A stretch of DNA of 64,000 nt from positions 62,001 to 126,000 of the forward strand of contig NZ_JAFFSX010000025.1 of assembly GCF_017948485.1 (NCBI RefSeq), given 5' to 3'. Source of the DNA: Streptomyces sp. GESEQ-35 (lineage in GTDB: Bacteria; Actinomycetota; Actinomycetes; Streptomycetales; Streptomycetaceae). The translations under genes were made by a program, and so were the position numbers. Below, in pieces: positions 51,590 to 58,539 of the stretch (position 1 is the stretch's first letter; each line of letters begins with the position of its first letter). The notes under the pieces are model-generated. The model saw only the letters and a list, made by a program, of their open reading frames with translations. It ran no database searches and was not told where the DNA came from.

Positions 51590-51880
51590 GTGGATATGGG
51601 GAGCGATGCCGAAGTCGATTCGTGGGATGCCGAGTTGGAGTCGTTGCTGCTGCGGGTGGGCGAGCGGTTCGGCCGTGTCGAGCCGCGGCGGCGGATGCGG
51701 GACTACGTGCGTGGCCTGCTGGGCCCGGTGGGCCGCAAGAACAGCTGGCAGATAGCCGAGCACGCAGGCAATGACACCCCGTATGGGCTGCAGAGGCTGC
51801 TGTCGTGGTGCCAGTGGGACCCCGACGAGATCCGCGACGATCTGCGGGACTATGTGGCCGACCAGCTCGGGCAGCCGGCC
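51590..51880 (+). mobile_element. IS701-family transposase, N-terminal fragment
   Basis: The frame reads VDSWDAELESLLLRVGERFG, then RVEPRRRMRDYVRGLLGPVG, RKNSWQIAEHAGNDTPYGLQ and DEIRDDLRDYVADQLGQP. This is the conserved start of IS701 transposases. Where the catalytic IDDTGF should follow, the sequence changes (ARWARLTRAARR). Only about 97 of about 400 residues remain. Confidence 0.8.
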
Positions 51881-52040
51881 CGCTGGGCGCGCCTCACCCG
51901 CGCCGCGCGGCGGTTACGCCCTCCGGCCCTCGCCCCTCTCCCCGCAGCAGCGGTTGAACTCCTATGCGCGGCCAGCCGTGCACACTCGGGGCGAATTTGC
52001 CCGCGCCTAATCCGTAACACCACGTTAAGGAGCCATCAGC

Positions 52041-53498
52041 ATGCACTCCCCATCCGATGTGAATACATCGCCCGGTGACGCCGGGAAGACCGAAGGCTCC
52101 GGGGCGCCCCCATCCTCCGACGGGCTGCAAACCGGTCTCAAGAACCGCCATCTCTCCATGATCGCGATCGGTGGCGTGATCGGCGCCGGGCTCTTCGTCG
52201 GCTCAAGCTCCGGCATCGCCGCCGCGGGGCCCGCCATCCTGCTCTCGTACGCGTTCGTGGGCATGCTGGTCGTCTTCGTGATGCGGATGCTCGGCGAGAT
52301 GGCCGCGGCCGCCCCCTCCTCGGGCTCGTTCTCCGCGTACGCGGACAGGGCGCTCGGGCGCTGGGCCGGATTCTCCATCGGCTGGCTCTACTGGTTCTTC
52401 TGGGTCGTGGTCCTCGCCGTCGAGGCGACGGCGGGCGCGGAGATCCTGGAGGGCTGGATACCGGCCGTGCCCCAGTGGGGCTGGGCCCTGATCGTGATGG
52501 TCGTCCTCACCGCGACGAACCTCGTCTCGGTCGGCTCGTACGGCGAGTTCGAGTTCTGGTTCGCGGGCATCAAGGTCGTCGCCATCGCCGCGTTCGTCGC
52601 GATCGGCGGGCTCGCGGCGTTCGGCCTGCTGCCCGGCTCGGACAACGAGGGGGCCGGGCTGGCCAACCTCACCGCGCATGGCGGCTTCTTCCCCGAGGGG
52701 CCCGGGGCCATCCTCACCGGCATCTTGCTGGTGGTCTTCTCGTTCATGGGCAGCGAGATCGTCACCCTCGCGGCCGGCGAGTCGGAGGACCCGCGCCGCG
52801 CGGTCACCAAGGCGACCAACAGCGTGATCTGGCGCGTCGCCGTCTTCTACCTCGGCTCGATCTTCGTCGTCCTCACGCTGCTCCCCTGGGACAGCAAGGC
52901 GATCGCCGACAAGGGCTCGTACGTCGCAGCGCTCGACTCCATCGGCATCGGACACGCCGGGCAGGTCATGAACGTCATTGTGCTCACGGCGGTGCTGTCC
53001 TGTCTCAACTCCGGCCTGTACACGGCCTCCCGAATGGCATTCTCGCTCGGCGAGCGCGGCGACGCGCCTCGCTCCTTCGCCCGTACGAACGCGCGGGGCG
53101 TCCCGCAGGCGGCGATCCTGGGCTCCGTCGTCTTCGGCTTCCTCGCGGTCTTCTTCAACTACCAGTGGCCCGAGACGGTGTTCGCCTTCCTGCTCAACTC
53201 CTCCGGCGCGGTGGCTCTGTTCGTCTGGCTGGTCATCTGTGGCACCCAGCTGAAGATGCGGGGCATCATCCTGCGCGAGACCCCCGAGAAGCTGACCGTG
53301 CGGATGTGGCTCTTCCCGTATCTGACCTGGGCGACGATCGGGATGATCTCGTTCGTTCTCGTCTACATGCTGACCGAGCCCGACGCGCGCGAGCAGGTCA
53401 CGATGTCGATGCTGGCAGCGGTCGTGGTCGTCGGCATCGCGCTGATCCGCGAGTGTGTCGGCCGGAAGCCGGAGGCCCAGGGCGGCCCTCCCGAATGA
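52041..53498 (+). CDS. Amino-acid permease, APC superfamily (GabP/AnsP type)
   Basis: This 485-residue transporter has 12 membrane segments. The first carries the APC signature HLSMIAIGGVIGAGLFVGSS, followed by LGEMAAAAPSSGSFSAYADR. The later block FMGSEIVTLAAGESEDPRRA is typical of gamma-aminobutyrate and other AAT-type permeases. It imports amino acids with protons. The ATG follows AAGGAG. It stands after the IS701 fragment and is followed, with a four-base overlap, by a small possible ORF before an O-methyltransferase. Confidence 0.94.
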   Translation: MHSPSDVNTSPGDAGKTEGSGAPPSSDGLQTGLKNRHLSMIAIGGVIGAGLFVGSSSGIAAAGPAILLSYAFVGMLVVFVMRMLGEMAAAAPSSGSFSAYADRALGRWAGFSIGWLYWFFWVVVLAVEATAGAEILEGWIPAVPQWGWALIVMVVLTATNLVSVGSYGEFEFWFAGIKVVAIAAFVAIGGLAAFGLLPGSDNEGAGLANLTAHGGFFPEGPGAILTGILLVVFSFMGSEIVTLAAGESEDPRRAVTKATNSVIWRVAVFYLGSIFVVLTLLPWDSKAIADKGSYVAALDSIGIGHAGQVMNVIVLTAVLSCLNSGLYTASRMAFSLGERGDAPRSFARTNARGVPQAAILGSVVFGFLAVFFNYQWPETVFAFLLNSSGAVALFVWLVICGTQLKMRGIILRETPEKLTVRMWLFPYLTWATIGMISFVLVYMLTEPDAREQVTMSMLAAVVVVGIALIRECVGRKPEAQGGPPE

Positions 53499-53635
53499 AC
53501 CGCGGCCCGGTCTCCTCCGTTGTCGCCTGTCGTACGGACGACGACGCGCGGCACCGGAGGGACCGTCCGGGATGGGGCACCGAACCGTCCCTGGGCGTAC
53601 AGCTGACGTCGCTGGTCGATATGCGACACGTCTAG
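53495..53635 (+). CDS. Possible 46-residue linker ORF
   Basis: The frame starts at an ATG that overlaps the permease TGA (ATGA) and ends in TAG immediately before the methyltransferase ribosome site. It begins MNRGPVSSVVACRTDDDARH and ends QLTSLVDMRHV. About four-fifths of codons end in G/C, below neighbouring genes. Its position suggests coupling, but no homology is recognised and it may be chance. Confidence 0.3.
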   Translation: MNRGPVSSVVACRTDDDARHRRDRPGWGTEPSLGVQLTSLVDMRHV

Positions 53636-53647
53636 GAGGAGTACCCG

Positions 53648-54652
53648 GTGACCGACTACAAGACCGGCGACCAGGAAGCGATGATGTCGATCATCACTGC
53701 CCAGTGGGTCAGCCAGATAGCACGGACCCTCGCCGAAATGCGGGTCCCCGACCTGCTGCACGAAGCTCCGCGCACACCTGACGAGATCGCCGAGGCCGCA
53801 GGTACACACCCGGAGACGACGTTCCGGCTCATGCGAGGGGCCGTGGGGACAGGCCTGGCCGCCTATGACGACGCCTCCGGCCGGTTCACCAGCACACCCT
53901 TGCTCGACCGGCTCCGCACCGACGCGGCCGACTCGCTGCGCAACCTCGCGATCGTACGGCACTGGCGGCTGTGGGGCAGCCTGCCCGACGCAGTGCGCAC
54001 CGGCAAGGACCAGGCTATGGAGGTCCTCGGGCAACCCCTGTGGGAGTACTTCAGCGCCACCCCCGAGGAAGGTGAGCTCTTCACCCAGGGCATCACCGAA
54101 CTGTCGCTCCCGATCATCCGCGAGGCGGTCCCGGAGATCCCTGCCGATCCCGGGGAGACGATCGTCGATCTCGGCGGCGCCACCGGAGCATTCGTGCTGT
54201 CCATGCTCGACGAGCATCCCGGGACCACCGGCATCCTCTTCGAGCTTCCCCACGTGGTGGACTCCGCCCGTGTACACATACAAGCCCGCTCGCTGAGCGA
54301 GCGGTGCACCGCCCAGGCTGGTGACTTCTTCGAATCGGTTCCGGAAGCCGACATCTACCTGCTGAAGTTCGTCCTCCACGACTGGGACGACGAGGCCTGC
54401 GCCCGGCTCCTCGAGCGGTGCCGGGAAGCAATGCGGCCCGGCGGACGAGTCGTTGTCGTCGACATGCTGATCGGGCCGGTCTCCCGTCCCGACCCCGCCG
54501 CACTGATGGACGTCAACATGCTCACCCTGCAACCCGGCCGCGAACGCGACCACGACGACCTCGATCGACTCTTCGCATCAGCCGGACTCAAACACTCGAA
54601 CACAACACCGCTCACCCCTCCGTACTACATCGTCGAAGCCGTCACCTCCTGA
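53648..54652 (+). CDS. O-methyltransferase (plant-type, Methyltransf_2 family)
   Basis: This 334-residue enzyme has a helical dimerisation domain (QWVSQIARTLAEMRVPDLL) and a SAM-binding domain with TIVDLGGATGAFVLSML. The catalytic His is in LKFVLHDWDDEACARLL. Such enzymes methylate phenolic or carotenoid-type hydroxyls and are common in secondary metabolism. The start is GTG 53648 after an AGGAGG site. No biosynthetic cluster surrounds it, so the substrate is unknown. Confidence 0.93.
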   Translation: MTDYKTGDQEAMMSIITAQWVSQIARTLAEMRVPDLLHEAPRTPDEIAEAAGTHPETTFRLMRGAVGTGLAAYDDASGRFTSTPLLDRLRTDAADSLRNLAIVRHWRLWGSLPDAVRTGKDQAMEVLGQPLWEYFSATPEEGELFTQGITELSLPIIREAVPEIPADPGETIVDLGGATGAFVLSMLDEHPGTTGILFELPHVVDSARVHIQARSLSERCTAQAGDFFESVPEADIYLLKFVLHDWDDEACARLLERCREAMRPGGRVVVVDMLIGPVSRPDPAALMDVNMLTLQPGRERDHDDLDRLFASAGLKHSNTTPLTPPYYIVEAVTS

Positions 54653-55076
54653 CAGCATCTGCGCCGCCCCGCTCGATTCCATGAACGCCAGCAGCACAAA
54701 CCCGCCCAGCGCCCGGACGGGCCGAGTCGCCGTGGGGTGCCGGGCGGCGAGGCCTCCTGGCCCGGACGCCGCTTCCTTGCATCGGTATTGCTTATCGCTT
54801 GCCAAATGCACATCAGAAACACCTGGTTGACGATCTTCCGCGGCGAATATCCGTAATTACGCGATTCGAGGCGCACGCGGCGTTCCACCTATGTTCGCAA
54901 CGACCAGTCTGGCACGCCCGTCATGTCTCTCCCGTCGGCTGGAGCACTGCGCTGCGCACGAGGATCGAGACGAGCCCGGGCAAGGGCGGACAGCCGTGAG
55001 ACCCCGGGGCCTGGAACCCCGGGCCGCCCCCCGCGACTGAGCGGCCACCTGACCTCAGATCCGAAACGGAGACACT
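54653..55076. other. Intergenic region before the lectin gene
   Basis: No gene is visible. A pocket at about 54775-54870 (ttgcatcggtattgcttatcg; gcgaatatccgtaattacgc) is much richer in A/T than its surroundings and may be a promoter or a foreign remnant. Confidence 0.35.
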
Positions 55077-56270
55077 ATGCCCAACAAGGAACCGACGGAT
55101 CCGGGAGGACCGACGGTACGCCGCGCCGTGCCGCTTCCGGGGTCCGCGCCCGCAACCGCCCTCGACGCACTGGCGCCGGGCGAACCGGCCGGATCGGTTC
55201 GCTCGTCCGGATCAACCGAGGGGCCGACCGCGGCCCCGGACTCCTTCGAGCCCGCCGCTTCGGCCCGCCCTGAGGGGCCGACAGCGGCCGTCGAGACCTC
55301 GTCCTCGTCCGTGCCCGACGGGGGCCTGGGCAGCACGGGTGCCGCCGGGGCGACGGCTGCCGGGGCCGACAACGACCCGCCGGAGTCCTCCACCGCGACC
55401 GGCGGAGACGAGGAGCCCCCCTCCGGCCGCCCCACCAAGGCGCTGCGCGCCGCCGCAGCCCTCGCCGGCGCCCTCCTGATCGCCGTACCCCTGATCGCCC
55501 TCGGCACCGGGGACGACGACAAGAAGGACTCCGGCACCGGAAAGGCCGCCTGGGCGACCATCCCCGACGGCGAGGATCCGCAGAACCCCGGCTCGTACAA
55601 GGGCAAGTCCCCCGTCCCCGAGCCCACGAAGGACAAGAAGGGCAGCTCGGACGTCGATCCCGACTCCGGCGGCCAGAAGGCCGCCGAGGATGAGGGCGGA
55701 GAAGGGGAAGAGAGCAGCAACGACTCCCTGAAGGACGACAGCTCGGAGGGCGACGACTCCTCTAGCTCTCCGCCGGCGCCGTACTCCGGCCCCGGCCCCT
55801 TGCTCCCGGACCGGTTGATTCTGGTGAACGCCATGACCCGGATGTGCATCGACGTCCCGGGCAAGGGCAAGGGGAGGGTGAACGGCCCCGTCAACCAAGA
55901 CCCGTGCGCGAAGGACCGGCGGACGGACAACCAGCAGTGGTACATGGACGTGAAGAAGAAGACGTCCAAGCACGGCAGGCTCGTCGTGTTCCGCAACGCC
56001 AAAGACAACCTGTGCCTGGACCTGCCCGGGTACGGCGGCGTGCCCGGCGGGACGGGAGTGGTCGAGGCCCCCTGCGACGGCACGTACGAGGACAACCAGC
56101 TCTGGTGGTTGGACCGCCGGGCGGGCAGTAACTCCTGGATCCGCAATTACCGCAGCGAGCAGATGTGCCTGGACGTCCACGGTAAGAAGTACGGCAGCGG
56201 CGGCGAGGACGCCCGGCTCGGAGTCCTTCGCTGCAACCCGAAGGACGACCATGAGTGGCGGATGAGCTGA
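55077..56270 (+). CDS. Membrane-anchored ricin-type lectin protein
   Basis: This 397-residue protein has a long disordered cytoplasmic N-terminus rich in Pro/Ala/Glu, a single membrane span (ALRAAAALAGALLIAVPLIA, near residues 121-141), an acidic Lys/Asp/Ser-rich linker and a C-terminal beta-trefoil. The trefoil has QxW-type repeats: RMCIDVPGKGKG, NQQWYMDV, DNLCLDLPGYGG, NQLWWLD, QMCLDVHGKK and HEWRMS. It probably displays a carbohydrate-binding module outside the cell. The ATG follows GGAGA. A strong terminator lies after the stop. Confidence 0.88.
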   Translation: MPNKEPTDPGGPTVRRAVPLPGSAPATALDALAPGEPAGSVRSSGSTEGPTAAPDSFEPAASARPEGPTAAVETSSSSVPDGGLGSTGAAGATAAGADNDPPESSTATGGDEEPPSGRPTKALRAAAALAGALLIAVPLIALGTGDDDKKDSGTGKAAWATIPDGEDPQNPGSYKGKSPVPEPTKDKKGSSDVDPDSGGQKAAEDEGGEGEESSNDSLKDDSSEGDDSSSSPPAPYSGPGPLLPDRLILVNAMTRMCIDVPGKGKGRVNGPVNQDPCAKDRRTDNQQWYMDVKKKTSKHGRLVVFRNAKDNLCLDLPGYGGVPGGTGVVEAPCDGTYEDNQLWWLDRRAGSNSWIRNYRSEQMCLDVHGKKYGSGGEDARLGVLRCNPKDDHEWRMS

Positions 56271-56292
56271 CCGCCCGCAGGCCCCTTGGGAC

Positions 56293-56337
56293 CGACGAAA
56301 CCCCCGCGGCAGGAAGTGCGCCGCGGGGGTTTCGTCG
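56293..56337 (+). terminator. Strong hairpin terminator after the lectin gene
   Basis: An 18-base perfect stem, CGACGAAACCCCCGCGGC and its complement, closes a 9-base loop 22 bases after the stop codon. The right arm ends in tttcgtcg. Confidence 0.85.
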
Positions 56338-56489
56338 TCAACCGTCACGCCGCACGGCCGACCGGTTCACTCGCCTCCCCAGCTCCCCTCCTCACCGCGC
56401 GGTGAACTCCTCCCCACGTGAGCCGTGATAGGGGCATGGCGCCCCGGACGGAAACACCCCGTCCGACATCCGCATTGAAGGAGGATCCG

Positions 56490-57091
56490 CGCAATGAACG
56501 GAAAAGGCGCGGCAAGGCGGTGTACCCGGCCAGGGCCATGGCACCGGCCAGGGCGAGCACGTCGCCCATCAGCGCCGAACCGCCCGCCTACACATCGGGC
56601 CCGGCAGCCAGGGCCGCGCCCACCACCGCGAGCAGCAGCCCCGCCCAGGTGCGGCGGGCGACCGGTACGCCCTGGCCCGCGGCGATGAACGCCTGCCAGA
56701 CCGGCTGTGTGGCCACGAGCGCCGTGGACATGGCCACAGTGGTCATCCGCGTGCTCGTCATGAAGGTCGCGAAGTGCAGCGCGAGCGAGGTGGCGGCCAG
56801 GAAGCCGCGGGTCAGGGGCCGCCATTGCTCGCGCCGCAGCACTCCGCGTTCGCCGCGCGCGACCCGCGCCACCTCGCGGCGACGCAGCACCAGCAGGAGG
56901 AGCGGCACGAGTGTGACGAAGCCCAGGGCGTTGCGCCAGAAGGCCATGGCCAGAGCCGGTGCGGAGGCAGCGGCGGTGAGCGGGGCGGTGGCGGCGAAAG
57001 AGACCACGGTGACCGTCATCGCGGCGACGGCCAATGGGTCGAAGACCGGTCGAGAGCGCTTCGCATCACCGGAAGACGAGGACATGGGCAT
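56490..57091 (-). pseudogene. EamA-type permease, broken by TAG and truncated
   Basis: The frame from ATG 57091 reads FDPLAVAAMTVTVVSFAATA, FMTSTRMTTVAMSTALVATQ and GLLLAVVGAALAAGPDV before an in-frame TAG at 56588. It then continues in the same frame as GDVLALAGAMALAGYTAL, the next expected EamA helix, before homology ends at about 56500. EamA proteins have about ten helices in two halves; here the second half is largely missing. An exporter function is therefore lost. Confidence 0.75.
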
Positions 57092-57492
57092 AGCTGGCTC
57101 AACTGCTTGCGGTCGGGGCGCCGTCGTCCGGATACGTGCTCAGTTCCTTCGAAGGAATGACGCCGACGGCAGCGGGGGGGGGAAGTGGCGCGGCGGGTAC
57201 GGGGGTTTCCCGCCGCGCCACCTCCCCCTACACGTGGAGCGGCGCCCAACGGTTCAAATCAGCTCCAGGCCCCTGGGCCACACAGTGAACTCCTGGCCGC
57301 GCCCGCAACCGGAACCCCGTGCTGTGTGCTGCGCCTCTTGCTGGAGGCTGCGGTCCGCCGGCTGGGTTATGGCGCGGTGGCCGGCGGCGGGGCCGCCCCG
57401 GGGAGTCCCCCCGCACCGAAGCAATCTTGACTGTCCGGTCCAGATCAGGCAGGGTTATGGACGTAATAGTCCACAACTTGAAGGAGGGCGGC
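57092..57492. other. Intergenic region with hairpin and operator
   Basis: A 13-base perfect stem (GTGGCGCGGCGGG and its complement, 57185-57241 region) looks like a terminator without an intact upstream gene. At 57458-57473 the inverted repeat TGGAC-GTAATA-GTCCA precedes the SDR start by 20 bases and probably binds a TetR-type repressor encoded elsewhere. Confidence 0.45.
57458..57473. promoter_or_regulatory. TGGAC/GTCCA operator before the SDR gene
   Basis: TGGAC and GTCCA flank GTAATA, giving a 16-base dyad 20 bases upstream of the SDR ATG, and a GTCC also occurs at 57433. The same half-sites form the inner arm of the operator at 46776, so both SDR genes may answer to related TetR regulators. 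Confidence 0.5.
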
Positions 57493-58233
57493 ATGGCCGT
57501 CTTGGCAGACAAGGTCGCCGTGGTCACCGGGGGCAGTTCCGGCATCGGGTTCGCGACTGCACGCGCGTTCCGCGACGAGGGTGCCAAGGTGTTCATCACC
57601 GGTCGCCGCCAGGACGCGCTCGACGCCGCGGTCGCTGAGCTCGGACCCGGCGCTACCGGCGTGGTGTGCGATGTTTCGGTGCCCGCAGAACTCGACGCGT
57701 TCTACAGGATCGTGCGCGACCAGGCCGGACGCATCGACGTGCTGGTCGCCAACGCCGGCATCGGCACAGTGGCTCCATTCGGCGAGGTGACGGAGGATCT
57801 GATCGACTCGGTGTTCGCCACCAACGTCAAGGGCACGATCTTCACTCTCCAGCAAGCGCTGCCGCTGCTCAGCACAAACGCTTCGGTGATCCTTACGGGT
57901 TCGACCGCTGGAACACGGCCCAACCCGGGACTCGAGGTCTACGGAGCGTCGAAGGCCGCAGTGCGCAACCTCGCCCGCGGTTGGGCCCACAGCTCGCGCG
58001 CGCATGGCTTTCGGGTCAACGTCGTATCCCCGGGCGGTGCACGCACCCCTGGTCTGCTCGAGCTGCTCGGGCCCGAGATGCTCAAGCAGGCCGAGGCCGG
58101 AGGTGGCGTCCCCCTTGGCCGGCTCGCCGAGCCCGAGGAGATCGCCGCCGTGACGACGTTCCTCGCCTCGGACGCATCGAGTTACGTCAACGGTGCCGAG
58201 TTCTTCGCCGACGGTGGATCCGCGCAGGTGTGA
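57493..58233 (+). CDS. Short-chain dehydrogenase/reductase
   Basis: This 246-residue classical SDR has the cofactor motif VVTGGSSGIGFATARAF, VLVANAGIGTVAPF, the active-site Ser in VILTGSTAGTRP and the YxxxK pair in EVYGASKAAVRNL, ending NGAEFFADGGSAQV. It is likely NAD(P)-dependent and oxidises or reduces a small alcohol/ketone; the substrate is unknown. The ATG follows AAGGAGG. It is intact, unlike the SDR at 46863, and has a matching upstream operator half-site. Confidence 0.94.
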   Translation: MAVLADKVAVVTGGSSGIGFATARAFRDEGAKVFITGRRQDALDAAVAELGPGATGVVCDVSVPAELDAFYRIVRDQAGRIDVLVANAGIGTVAPFGEVTEDLIDSVFATNVKGTIFTLQQALPLLSTNASVILTGSTAGTRPNPGLEVYGASKAAVRNLARGWAHSSRAHGFRVNVVSPGGARTPGLLELLGPEMLKQAEAGGGVPLGRLAEPEEIAAVTTFLASDASSYVNGAEFFADGGSAQV

Positions 58234-58539
58234 GTGCGCCGGCGGGGGCTGGAGGGTGAACTATTGTCGGACCCGGGCGGCCGCGGCGCGTCAGCGAGAC
58301 CTGAGCGCACATGAGTTGCTCGCGACGACCGCACGATGTTCGAGGAGTTCACCCATCCCGCCGGAGCACGGGACCGCCTCCCAGGCCCCCTCGTCCTGTG
58401 AAGCGCCGGACATCCCCGCGCACGAACACCGCCCCCGGGCACGGCGCTCTGTCCTCTCCCCGCCGCCGGTCCGATGGTGCGGCGGGCGGGCCCACTGTCC
58501 TCCCGCCCGGCCGGGCGCCGCACCGGCCGCGTTCCCGGC
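58234..58539. other. Gap between convergent SDR and T7SS-associated operon
   Basis: I see no convincing gene, repeat or terminator; the sequence is extremely rich in C and G and open frames here are not protein-like. Confidence 0.3.

Noticed and set aside
57245..57275. tRNA 3' end or attachment site (acggttcaaatcagctcca)
   Set aside because: Only the T-loop-like ggttcaaatc is present; no acceptor or anticodon arms can be built upstream.
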